From NCBI RefSeq assembly GCF_902686445.1, contig NC_062220.1, forward strand, positions 93,558,143-93,622,142: 64,000 bases of DNA, written 5' to 3'. Of this stretch, positions 47,401-59,239 are shown one piece after another. The notes below the pieces were generated by a model. The model did not search any database. It had not been told where the DNA came from and saw only the letters and a program-made list of their open reading frames with translations. The stretch comes from Sciurus carolinensis. Taxonomy: Eukaryota; Chordata; Mammalia; Rodentia; Sciuridae. Each line of letters starts with the position of its first letter. The first letter of the stretch is position 1. The position numbers were made by a program, and so were the translations under genes.

Positions 47401-48362
47401 AGACCAAAGACCCTGCATCTTATAGAAGAAAAAGTAGGTCCAGAGCTTCAACATGTCGGCTTAGGACCAGACTTCCTCAACAGGACTCCCATAGCACAAG
47501 AAATAAAAGCAAGAATCAATAACTGGGATAGATTCAAACTAAAAAGCTTTCTCTCAGCAAAGGAAACTATCAGCAATGCGAAGAAAGAGCCTACAGAGTG
47601 GGAGAAAATCTTTGCCAATCATACTTCAGATAGAGCGCTAGTCTCCAGAATCTATAAAGAACTCAAAAAACTCTACACCAAGAATGCAAATAATCCAATC
47701 GACAAATGGGCTAAGGAAATGAATAGACACTTCACAGAAGAAGAACTACAAGCAATCAACAAACATATGGAAAAATGTTCAACATCTCTAGTAATAAGAG
47801 AAATGCAAATCAAAACCACCCTAAGATTCCATCTCACCCCAATTAGAATGGCGATTATCAAGAACACAAGCAACAACAGGTGTTCGCGAGGATGTGGGGA
47901 AAAAGTTACGCTCATACATTGCTGGTGGGGTTGCAAATTAGTGCAGCCACTCTGGAAAGCAGTATGGAGATTCCTTAGAAAACTTGGAATGGAACTACCA
48001 TTTGACCCAGGTATCCCACTCCTTGGCCTATACCCAAAGGATTAAAATCAGCATACTACAGAGATACAGCCACATCAATGTTCATAGCTGCTCAATTCAC
48101 CATAGCCAGATTGTGGAACCAACCTAGATGTCCTTCAACTGATGAATGGATAAAGAAACTGTGGCATATATATACAATGGAATATTACTCAGCCATAAAG
48201 AATGATAAAATTATGGCATTTGCAGGCAAATGGATGAAATTGGAGAATATCATGCTACGTGAGATAAGCCAATCTCAAAAAACCAAAGGAAGCCCCAGCA
48301 CCACAAAAAACAAAACAAAACAAAAAAACCAAAGGAAGAATGATCTCGCTGATAAGTGGATG
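44488..48362 (+). pseudogene. L1 ORF2 with stops and frameshifts
   Basis: The frame from 44488 has a CAA-to-TAA stop at 44899 and the shared linker TGA at 45649-45651, then is open through the RT ([14 protein letters not shown]) to 46731, where a small deletion shifts it. Later breaks are near 47115 and 48045. A tiny ID insertion sits at 48293-48322. Confidence 0.92.
48277..48338 (+). mobile_element. 30-bp ID tail insertion with TSD
   Basis: AAAAAACCAAAGGAAG at 48277-48292 and 48323-48338 flanks CCCCAGCACCAC plus an A/C-rich tail, which is only the last bases of an ID SINE. Confidence 0.85.
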
Positions 48363-48384
48363 ATGATACGTAATAGGGCGTGGG

Positions 48385-48620
48385 AGGGGTTAGTTTTAGG
48401 TTTAGAGTTAGGGTTAGGGATGGGGGCAAGAATGGGGGAACGAAGGACTGTATAGAGGGAAAATTGGGATGGGAGGGGTGAGGGAAAGGGTAAAAATAAC
48501 AGAATGAATCAACCAACATTACCCTATGTAAATTTATGATTACACAAATGGTATGCCTTTCCTCTATGTACAAACGGAGAAACAACATGTATCCCATTTG
48601 TTTACAATAAAAAAAATAAA
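48385..48620 (+). mobile_element. L1 copy E 3' UTR
   Basis: GGTTAGTTTTAGGTTTAGAG and TTAGGGTTAGGGATGGGGG, then the standard terminus and tail. Confidence 0.85.
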
Positions 48621-48635
48621 GATTCTAAATTCCAG

Positions 48636-50117
48636 AATGTCTTGGATGAGAGTATTCAAAGTATGAAAGGAAACAAATGCTATCCAAGGTTGTAATATCC
48701 AGTAAAACTAACATTCAGAATCAAAGAACAAATAAAAATGTTTCATAATATGGATGAATACTATACCAGCACTACATAAAATGCTTATAGAAAAACTACA
48801 AAAAGAAAAATTCAAAAATAAATCCTAGAGCTCTCAAATGGATGAAGTTCTCCAGAAGAGAAAGCAAATGAAAATTCAAAACAATTTAAATTTATGAAAG
48901 AAGCCAAAATAACTGGAAATAATAAACATCTCTCCATTAATAACTCTGATTGTAAGTGGTCTTAACTCTCTAATTAAAAGACATAGACTGGCAGAATGGA
49001 TTAAAAAACAAGATCCAATCCTATGCACTTTACAAGAGTCTCATCTCATGGCAAAGATGTCCACAGGTTGAAAGTAGAAGAATAGGAAAAGATATTCCAT
49101 ATAAATGGAGTCCAAAACCAAGCAGATTCCAAGCAAAAAATAATCAGAAGCTACAAGGTAAGGAGATTACATACTGTTAAAAGAAATAATCCAACAAGAA
49201 GTTATGACAGTAAAGATTTATGCCCCAAATGTCAGTGCTCCTAGTTACATAAAGCATCTGCTTCTTGTCATTATCTCCCAGACAGACCCCAATACAATAA
49301 TACTGTGAGACCCCAATTCAATAATACTGGTGACATCCTTCTCACCAATACACAAGGCATTCACATATAAAATCAATAAAATACTTTGGGACTAAATCAT
49401 ATTATAAATAAAATGAACCTAACAGATGTCTATAGAACATGTCATCCAATGACAGCTGAATACTTTTTCTTCTCAGCATTTCATAGAATAATTTCCAAAA
49501 CACAGCATATTTTAGGCTACAAATACAACATAATTGATATTCTCCTGTGTATCTTATCAGATCATACTGTGATGAAATTCAAAATCAACAGTAAGAAAAA
49601 TTATAGAAACCTCACATTTAGGAGATTAAACAATACTCTTTTAAATGAAGAATATATCATAGGAGGAATGAGAGGAAAACTTAACAAGTTCTTAGAATCG
49701 AACAGTAATGCTAAAATCTCTGGTACAGTGCAAAATCAATTTTACAAAGAAAGTTTACAGCACTAAGTCTGTACATTTTTTAAAAAGGAAAAATATCAAA
49801 TAAATAATCTAATGGCACATCTCAAGGACATAGAAAAGCTGGAAAAAATGAATTCCAAAGCCAGTGGAAGACAGGAAATAAGATCAGAGCTAAAATTAAT
49901 GAGATAGAGAATAAAAAAATACAAAGTGTCAATGCAACAGAGTTGGTTCGTTGAAAAGATAAATAAGACTGATAAACTCATAGCCAAACTAAAGGGAGAG
50001 AGAAGGCCCAAATCAATAAATTAGAGACGAAAAAAGAGATATTGGGGCTGGGGATATAGCTCAGTTGATAGAGTGCTTGCCTTACATGCACAAGGCCCTG
50101 GGTTCAATCCCCAGCAC

Positions 50118-50150
<33 letters not shown>

Positions 50151-51885
50151 ACCACCACAGACATTTCTGAAATTGAGAGAATAATTAGGGACTATTTTGA
50201 AAACTTATATATCAGTTGAAAAAATCTAAAAGATATTGACAAATTTTGAGTCACAGACACCTTCCAAAATTGAATCAAGAAAATATAGAAATTCTCAACA
50301 GACAAATATTAAGCAATGAGATTGAAGCAGCAATCAAAAGCCTTCCAACAAAGAAAAGCTCAGGAACAAATAGGTTCTCAGCTACCAGACATTTAAAGAC
50401 AGAAAACAGACCAAAATCCTTAATGAACATAGATGGGAAAATTCTTAATAAAATATTTGTGAACTGCATTAAAAAAAAACACATTAAGAAGATTATATAC
50501 TACAATGAAGTTGGATTTATTCCAGGGATGTAATGTTGGTTCAACATAAGCATTATCAATAAATGTAATTAACCACATAAATAGAATCAATAAGAATCAC
50601 ATGATTATCTTGGTGGATGCAGAAAGCACCTTTGACAAAATCCGACACTAATTCATGTTAAAAATGCTGAAGAAACTAAGGATAGAATGAACTTAACTCA
50701 ACATTGTAAATACTGATCTAACGTCAACATCACACTGAATGGAGAGAAACTTAAAGTATTTCCTCTAAAATTTGGAACAAGACACTCTCCTCATTCCTAT
50801 CCAATACAGTTCTTGAAACTCTAACAGAACAGGCAAGAGAAGAAAATTAAAGATATACTAATAGGAAAAGAAGAAGTTAAATTATCTGTTTGCTGATGAC
50901 ATGATTCTGTATCTAGAAGATTCAAAAAAACTCCATCAGAAGTCTTCTGGAGCTGATAAACAATTACAGCAAAGTAGTAGAATACAAGTCAATATTCATA
51001 AATCAATCACTTTCCTATACTCCAAAACTGAGTCTGCTGAAAAGGAAATCAGGAAAACTATCCTTTTTAAACAAGAAATACAAATGGTGAACAAATATAT
51101 GAAAAATGTTCAACATTAGCAATTAGGGAAATGCAAATCAAAATTACACTGAGATTTCCTTTCACTCCAGGTAGAATGGCAGTCATCAACTATGCAAACA
51201 ATAATAAATACTGGAGACGATGTGGAGAAAAAGGAAAACTTACATTGTTGGTGGGATTGTACATTAATACAACCACTATGGAAATCAGTATGGAAGTTCC
51301 TCAAAAGGCTAGGCATGGAACCACCATATGACCCAGCTGTACCACTCCTCTGTATTTATCCTAAAGAATTAAAGTCATCATATTGTAGCAAAACATGCAT
51401 ACCCATGTTTATAGAAACACAATTCACAATGGCTAAACTATGGAAACAGCCTAGGTACCCATCAAAAGTTGGATGGATAAAGAAAATATGGGATATAAAC
51501 AGAATGGAATTTTATACAGCCATAAAGAAGAATAAATTATGTCATCTGGCAGAAAAAGGATGGAACTTGATAACATTATATTTGGAGAAATAAGCCAAAC
51601 TCAGAAAGTCAAGGATTGTATGTTTTCTCTCATATGTGGAAGCTAGATAGGGAAGAGGAAAAAAAATGGTTGGTTGGGGTAAATCTCATGAAAATCGGAG
51701 GGAGCTCAGTAGAGTAAAGGAAAGGGATCAAGGGTAGGTGTGAGGGAAGAGAGAGAGAAAATACTTGGGAATGATTATTACCAATAATTTTGTCCTATTG
51801 TGTACATGTAAGAATATGTAACAACAAGCCATACCATTAAATACAACTGTAACACACCAATAAAATAGTATGGAAAAAATAAAAT
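48636..51885 (+). mobile_element. older L1, continuation (ORF1 end, ORF2, 3' UTR)
   Basis: Continues the host of copy E. Includes a degraded endonuclease (NLTDVYRTCHPMTAEYFFFS, CILSDHTVMKF; 49386-49766), RT (TTTGCTGATGACATGATTCT at 50889-50908) and C-terminus (YCSKTCIPMFIETQFTMAK). ORF2 is broken many times and lacks a central part near 51070. Confidence 0.8.
50043..50147 (+). mobile_element. ID SINE with CA-repeat tail
   Basis: GGGGCTGGGGATATAGCTCA, GGGTTCAATCCCCAGCACCA, followed by about 13 CA units in place of the usual A tail. Confidence 0.92.
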
Positions 51886-52445
51886 GCTTGTGCAGAGGAA
51901 AAGAAATAAAAGCATAAAGAGAGAGTCTAACAAAATGAGAGAAAAGCTTTGCTAGCTACTCCTTCAACAGAGGAGTAATATCCAGAATATATGAAGAACT
52001 CAAAAAACTTAACATAAAAAAATAATCACCCTGGGAGGGGTTAGCATTAGGGTTAGGGGTAGGTTTAGGGTTGGGGTCAAGGAGGGGGGCAAGAATGGAG
52101 GAAGGAAGGACTGTATAGAGGGAAAAGAGGGGTGGGGGGGAAGGAAAAAAAATAACAGAATGAATCAAACAACATTACCCTATGTAAATTTATGATTACA
52201 CAAATGGTATGCCTTGACTCCATGTACAAACAGGGAAACGACATGTATCCCATTTGTTTACAATAAAAAAAAATAATCACCTAATCAATAAATGGGTAGA
52301 ATATCTGAATAGACAGTTCTCAAAATAAGAAATATAAATGGTCAACAAATATATGGGAAAATGTTCAATATTCACAGCAATCAGGAAAAAGTAAATCAAA
52401 ATTGCACTAAGATTTCATCTCATCCCATTTAGAATGGCAGTAATC
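51886..52445 (+). mobile_element. older L1 ORF2-end fragment (host of copy F)
   Basis: CAGAGGAGTAATATCCAGAA and TTAGAATGGCAGTAATCAA mark ORF2; interrupted at 52031-52266 and again at 52461. It resumes at 59512. Confidence 0.75.
52017..52281 (+). mobile_element. L1 3'-UTR-only insertion with TSD
   Basis: AAAATAATCACC occurs at both ends (around 52017-52030 and 52268-52281). The 236-bp insert starts CTGGGAGGGGTTAGCATTAG and contains only L1 3' UTR and tail. Confidence 0.85.
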
Positions 52446-52460
52446 AAAAATACAAATAAC

Positions 52461-54282
52461 AGGAGGTTTCAAGATGGCGGACTAGGGGGCGGCTGCATTT
52501 CATGTTGCTCCAGGACGCAAGATTCAAAAGAGGAGATAGTGAGAGACTTGGGACCATCTCAAAGCCGCTGGGTGAGTCTCTCCCATTGGGGAGGTGTCCC
52601 GGATGGGGCGGTAGCCCCGGAACGCAGGGAACTTTGTGAAGTAGAGTTGCTCGGTGAGACGCCTCTCCCCCCACTGAAGCGGTGAACACAGACAACTGGG
52701 AACATCGTAGAGGAGGCGGCTCAGCCCAGCGCTTGGACTCGGAGCAACCACTGGAGCTCCGGGCGGCTGCCTGAGGAGTAGCTGCGTGGCGAGCTGTTTA
52801 GGCCCAGAACGACCGCTTCTGAACACCGAGGGGCTGCCCGGAGGAAGAGGAGAAGCGCGGCGGGTCGCTTGGTCTAGGAGTGACTTCATCAGAGCCACAG
52901 GCAGTTGCCAGAGGAGGAGCTGCGTGGCGAGCTGTTTGAACTCAGAACAACTGCTCCAGAACACCGGTGGCCTGCCTGGAGGAGGAGCGAGGGGGGTTGC
53001 TTGGTCTAGGAGTGACTGCCTCAGAGCTACAGGCAGTTGCCAGAGGAGGAGCTGCGTGGCGAGCTGTTTGAACTCAGAATGACCACTCCTGAACACCGGT
53101 GGCCTGCCCGGAGGAGGAGCGAGGGGGGTCACTTGGTCTAGGAGTGACTGCATCAGAGCCACAGGCAGTTGCCAGAGGAGGAGCTGCGTGGCGAGCTTTT
53201 TGAACTCAGAGCGAGCGCTCCTGAACACCGGGGGGTTGCCCGGTAGTGCGGCGGGTCGCTTGGTCTAGGAGTGACTACATCAGAGCCACAGGCGGTTGCC
53301 AGAGGAGGAGGCGAGTGGTGAGTTGATTGGACTAAAAGAGACTGCTAATGAACACCAGTAGCCTGCCTGGAGGAGGAGCGCGGTGGGTCGCTTGGTCTCG
53401 GAGCCACTGCTCCTGAACACCCGGGGGGCTACCCCGAGGAGGAGGAGGAGGAGGAACAGGGCAGGTCACTTGGACTTGGAGTGACTGCCTAGGGCTACGG
53501 GCTGTTGGAGGGAGGAGGAGACGCGAAGTGAATTGCTTGGGCTCCTACTGACTGTGTCGGAAACCCGGCCACTGTCCAGAGGAGGTGTGTGGCAGGTCTC
53601 TGGGTCTCAGAGTATTGTACGGAGCTCCAGGTGGTGGCTCAGAGGAGGGGCTGCACAGCCAGGCGATTAGGTGCAGAGCAGGGTCCCAGGAGCTAGGTGA
53701 CTTCCTGCTGGAAGAGCCCCACAGAGACACGCCTAGGGGCGGAGCGAAGTTTCCAGGACTGCGGGCAGATTCTCTGGGAGAGGCAGCCTAAGGAGACTCG
53801 CCTGCGAAGGGTGAGGCTCCCAGGCCCAGGAGGTAGGTCCAGGCCCCTGGGAACGTTGCAGAGGAAGACAGCCCAGCCCAGGCGGTAGTTGTGGATTGAG
53901 GGGAACCTCTAGGAGGTGAACTGATCAGCAAGACGTCTTCACCGAGTGAGTCTTCCCTGCCAGGTGAGGTTTTCCTACAGGGACGGTAAAACCAGAGACA
54001 CAGGCATAAACAGGCCTTGCCTCAGCCCGCAGCCTAGTTCCCCGTTGGATGACCATTGGTCAACAAATGGAGGCACCTCTGCCCACTAGCAGGGAATATA
54101 TCCAACCTGAGGGTCACCACCCCTAAAGAGGCAGCTTCTTCGTGGAGCTCCGCATTATCAACTTCCTCCAAGACTTCAGGCTACTGAAGGATAAGAGGGG
54201 ATATACTAGCAATCTTCAGGGACATTATAAGTCGATAGACGAAATCTGCAATATCTTAATGACCCACTGATTCCTGAACAAT
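52461..54282 (+). promoter_or_regulatory. L1 type-2 5' UTR, tandem ~132-bp monomers
   Basis: AAGATGGCGG at 52471-52480 is 10 bp from the start. GAGGAG(G/T)AGCTGCGTGGCGA recurs at about 52773, 52911, 53043 and 53175, with a diverged unit at 53302, giving a spacing near 132 bp. CpGs are abundant, suggesting youth. Beyond 53900 a shared segment leads to ORF1. Confidence 0.88.
52524..53228 (-). other. antisense repeat ORF in the L1 promoter
   Basis: An open frame of 234 codons on the minus strand (first codon GTG; an ATG lies inside). It is built of 44-residue repeats with SEFKQLATQLLLWQLPVAL, because the 132-bp monomer is a multiple of three. The last 60 or so residues (EQLYF, YRPIRDTSP, SQVSHYLLF) recur in copy E at 42852-42649 with the same stop. 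Coding function is unproven. Confidence 0.4.
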
Positions 54283-55326
54283 ATGAGAAAACAAGGGAAG
54301 AAAATGCCCCAAACGAATCTAGATGTTACATCAATAAAATCCAACGACAGCATGGCAGAAGAAATGACAGAAAGGGAGTTCAGAATGTACATAATTAAAA
54401 TGATTAGGGAAGCAAACAATGAGATGAAAGAGCAAATGCAGGCATTGAATGATGAGATGAAAGAGCAAATGCAGGCATTGAATGAACGCACCAATCGACA
54501 GTTAAAAGAGCAAATACAGGAAGCAAAAGATCATTTCAATAAAGAGTTAGAGATATTGAAAAAAAAAAAAAACAGAAATCCTTGAAATGAAGGAAACAAT
54601 AAACCAAATTCAGAATTCCATAGAAAGCATAACCAATAGGATAGAACACCTGGAAGACAGAACTTCAGATATTGAAGACAAAATATTTAATCTCAAAAGC
54701 AAAGTTGAACAGAGAAGATGGTAAGAAATCATGAACAGAATCTGCAAGAATTATGGGATATCATGAAAAGGCCAAATTTGAGAATTGTTGGGATTGAGGA
54801 AGGCTTAGAGAAACAAACCAAAGGAATGAATAATCTATTCGATGAAATAATATCAGAAAATTTCCCAAATCTGAAGAATGAAATGGAAAATCAAGTCCAA
54901 GAGGCTTATAGGACTCCAAATACACAAAACTACAACAGACCCACACCAAGGCACATTATAATGAAAATACCTAACATACAAAATAAAGACAGAATTTTAA
55001 AGGCTGTGAGAGAAAAGAACCAAATTACATTCAGGGGGAAACCAATACGGATATCAGCAGATTTTTCAATCCAGACCCTAAAAGCTAGAAGGGCCTGGAA
55101 CAATATTTTTCAAGCTCTGAAAGAAAATGGATGCCAACCAAGAAACTTATACCCAGCAAAACTTACCTTCAAATTTGACGATGAAATAAAATCATTCCAT
55201 GATAAACAAAAGCTAAAAGAATTTACAAAAAGAAAGCCAGCATTACAGAACATTCTCAGCAAAATATTTCATGAGGAAGAGATAAAAAACAAAGAAGCAT
55301 ATCAGCAAAGGGAGGAATTACCCTAA
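54283..55326 (+). pseudogene. L1 ORF1, two frameshifts
   Basis: MRKQGKKMPQTNLDVTSIKS, coiled coil with two EMKEQMQAL units, then a 14-A run near 54560 shifts frame. A 4-nt deletion near 54710 shifts it again. RRM and CTD (RPTPRHIIMKIPNIQNKDRI, ITFRGKPIRISADFS) are then open from 54718 to the stop at 55324. Confidence 0.92.
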
Positions 55327-55396
55327 AGGAACTGTCAAATAAAGGAGGAACCAAGATGTGTTGAAAAATAAATAAATAAATAAAAAAATTTTAAAT

Positions 55397-58300
55397 ATGA
55401 ACCCAATGACCGGGAATACAAATCATATCTCAATAATAACCCTGAATGTTAATGGCCTGAATTCATCAGTCAAAAGACATAGACTGGCGGATTGGATTAA
55501 AAAGAAAGATCCAGCAATATGTTGCCTGCAAGAGACTCACCTCATAGAAAGAGATACCCATAGACTAAAGGTGAAAGGATGGGAAAAAACATACCATGCA
55601 CATGGACTCAGCAAAAAAGCTGGAGTATCCATCTTCATTTCAGATAATGTGGACTTCAAGCCAATGTTAGTCAGAAGGGATAAAGAAGGACATTTCATAC
55701 TGCTTAAGGGAGGCATAAATCAGCAAGACATAACAATCATAAATATCTATGCCCCAAACAGTGGCTCATCCATGTATGTTAAACAAATCCTTCTCAATTT
55801 TAGAAACCAAATAGACCATAACACAATAATACTAGGTGATTTTAACATGCCTCTCTCACCACTGGACAGATCTTCCAAACAAAAATTGAACAAAGAAACC
55901 ATAGATCTCCATAACACAATCAATAATTTAGACTTAACAGACATTTATAGAATATACCATCCAACCAAGAGCGAATACACTTTCTTCTCAGCAGCACATG
56001 GATCCTTCTCTAAAATAGACCATATATTATGCCACAAAGCTAATGTCAGCAAATACAAGAAGATAGAGACACTACCTTGTATTCTATCAGACCATAATGG
56101 ATTGAAGTTAGAAATAAATGAAAGAGTAAAAAACAGAAACTACTCCAACACCTGGAGATTAAACAATATGCTATTATATGATGAATGGATAACAGAAGAT
56201 ATTAGGAAGGAAATTAAAAAATTCTTAGAGGTAAATGAGAACAAAGAAACATCATATCAAAATCTCTGGGACACTATGAAAGCAGTACTTAGAGGAAGAT
56301 TCATTTCATGGAGCGCATTTAATAAAAGAAGTAAAACTCAACAAATAAACAACCTAACACTACAGCTCAAAGCCCTAGAAAAAGAAGAACAGACCAACAC
56401 CAAAAGTAGTAGAAGACAGGAAATAGTTAAACTCAGAGCTGAAATCAACGAAATTGAAACAAAAGAAACAATACAAAAAATTGACAAAATAAATAGTTGG
56501 TTCTTCGAAAAAATAAACAAAATTGATAAACCTTTAGCCACACTAACAAAGAGAAGGTGAGAGAAAACCCAAATCACTAAAATTTGGAATGAACAAGGAA
56601 ATATCACAAGAGACACGACTGAAATACAAAACATAATTAGAAGCTATTTTGAAAATCTATACTCCAACAAAATAGAAAATTTTGAAGACATCAACAGGTT
56701 TCTAGAGACATATGAATTGCCTAAACTGAAGGAGGAGGACATACACAATTTAAATAGACCAATTTCAAGTAATGAAATAGAAGAAGTCATCAAAAGCCTA
56801 CCAACAAAGAAAAGTCCAGGACCTGATGGGTTCTCAGCCGAATTCTACAAAACCTTTAAAGAAGAGCTCATTCCAATACTTTTCAAAGTATTCCATGAAA
56901 TAGAAGAGGAGGGAACCCTACCAAACTCATTCTATGAAGCCAATATTACCCTGATACCTAAACCAGACAGAGACACATCGAGGAAAGAAAATTTCAGACC
57001 AATATCCTTAATGAACATTGACGCAAAAATTCTCAACAAAATTTTAGCAAATCGCATACAAAAACATATTACAAAGATAGTGCACCATGAGCAAGTGGGT
57101 TTCATCCCAGGGATGCAAGGTTGGTTCAACATCAGGAAATCAATAAATGTCATTCACCATATCAATAGACTTAAAGTCAAGAATCACATGATTATTTCAA
57201 TAGATGCAGAAAAAGTATTTGATAAAATACAGCACCCCTTCATGCTCAAAACACTAGAAAACATAGGGATAGTGGGAACATTCCTTAACATTGTAAAGGC
57301 CATCTACGCTAAGCCCATGGCTAATATTATTCTAAATGGTGAAAAACTGAAAGCATTCCCTCTAAAAACTGGAACAAGGCAGGGATGCCCTCTTTCACCA
57401 CTTCTTTTCAATATCGTCCTTGAAACTCTAGCCAGAGCAATTAGACAGACCAAAGAAATTAAAGGGATACGAATAGGAAAAGAAGAACTCAAACTATCCC
57501 TATTTGCTGATGATATGATTGTATACTTAGAGGAACCAGGAAATTCCACCAGAAAACTGTTAGATCTCATAAGTGAATTCAGTAAAATAGCGGGATATAA
57601 GATCAATGCACATAAATCTAAGGCATTTCTATACATAAGCGATGAATCTTCAGAAAGAGAAATTAGGAAAACTACCCCATTCACAATAGCTTTGAAAAAA
57701 ATAAAATACTTGGGAATCAATCTCACAAAAGAGGTGAAAGACCTCTACAATGAGAACTACAGAACACTAAAGAAAGAAATTAAAGAAAACCTTAGAAGAT
57801 GGAAAGATCTCCCATGTTCTTGGATAGGCAGAATTAATATTGTCAAAATGGCCATACTACCAAAAGTGCTATACAGATTCAATGCAATTCCAATTAAAAT
57901 CCCAATGATGTACCTTACAGAAATAGAGCAAGCAATTATGAAATTCATCTGGAAGAATAAAAAACCCAGAATAGCTAAAGCAATCCTTGGCAGAAAGAGT
58001 GAAGCAGGGGGTATCGCAATACCAGATCTTCAACTCTACTACAAAGCAATAGTAACAAAAACGGCATGGTATTGGTACCAAAATAGAAAGGTGGATCAAT
58101 GGTACAGAATAGAGGACACGGACACAAACCCAAATAAATACAATTTTCTCATCCTAGACAAAGGGGCCAAAAATATGCAATGGAGAAAAGATAGCCTCTT
58201 CAACAAATGGTGCTGGGAGAATTGGAAATTCATATGCAACAGAATGAAACTAAACCCATATCTCTCACCCTGCACAAAACTAAACTCAAAATGGATTAAG

Positions 58301-59230
58301 GATCTCGGAATCAGACCAGAGACCTTACATCTTATAGAAGAAAAAGTAGTTCCAGAGCTTCAACATGTCGGCTTAGGACCAGACTTCCTCAACAGGACTC
58401 CCATAGCACAAGAAATAAAAGCAAGAATCAACAACTGGGATCGATTCAAACTAAAAAGCTTTCTCTCAGCAAAGGAAACTATCAGCAATGCGAAAAAAGA
58501 GCCTACAGAGTGGGAGAAAATCTTTGCCAATCATACTTCAGATAGAGCACTAATCTCCAGAATCTATGAAGAACTCAAAAAACTCTACACAAAGAATGCA
58601 AATAATCCAATTGACAAATGGGCTAAGGAAATGAATAGACACTTCACAGAAGAAGATCTACAAGCAGTCAACAAACATATGGAAAAATGTTCAACATCTC
58701 TAGTAATAAGAGAAATGCAAATCAAAACTACCCTAAGATTCCATCTCACCCCAATTAGAATGGCGATTATCAAGAACACAAGCAACAATATGTGTTGGCG
58801 AGGATGTGGGGAAAATGGTACACTCATACATTGCTGGTGGGGTTGCAAATTAGTGCAGCCACTCTGGAAAGCAGTATGGAGATTCCTCAGAAAGCTTGGA
58901 ATGGACCCACCATTTTACCCAGCTATCCCACTCCTTGGCCTATACCCAAAGGGCTTAAAATCAGCATACTTTAGAGATACAGCCACATCAATGTTCATTG
59001 CTGCTCAATTCACCATAGTCAGATTGTGGAACCAACCTAGATGTCCTTCAATTGATGAATGGATAAAGAAAATGTGGTATATATATACAATGGAATATTA
59101 CTCAGCCATAAAGAATGATAAAATTATGGCATTTGCAGGCAAATGGATGAAAGTGGAGAATATCATGCTAAGTGAGATAAGGCAATCTCAAAAAACCAAT
59201 GGACGAATGATATCGCTAATAAGTGGATGA
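55397..59230 (+). pseudogene. L1 ORF2, complete except for one TGA
   Basis: A frame of 1278 codons from ATG 55397 to TGA 59228, with a single internal TGA at 56558-56560 (codon 388). Endonuclease, residues 1 to about 240: [47 protein letters not shown] and FADD at about 703-706, close to the position in human L1. Cys-rich C-terminus [18 protein letters not shown] (C-X3-C-X7-H-X4-C) near 1132. The downstream part alone is open for over 880 codons. The TGA sits in the linker between endonuclease and RT, so endonuclease and RT would be separate without readthrough. Confidence 0.94.
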
Positions 59231-59239
59231 TGACACATA

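Larger units (their letters stand above)
42571..48635 (+). mobile_element. full-length L1 copy E with TSD (type-2 promoter)
   Basis: GATTCTAAAATCCAG at 42571-42585 and GATTCTAAATTCCAG at 48621-48635 is a 15-bp TSD with one mismatch. The element is about 6.0 kb with 5' UTR, ORF1, ORF2, 3' UTR and short A tail. It is inserted in older L1 ORF1 sequence. Confidence 0.93.

Noticed and set aside
52741..53550. Regular spaced repeats that might suggest a CRISPR-like array
   Set aside because: Units are contiguous 132-bp promoter monomers without spacers, in a mammalian L1 5' UTR.
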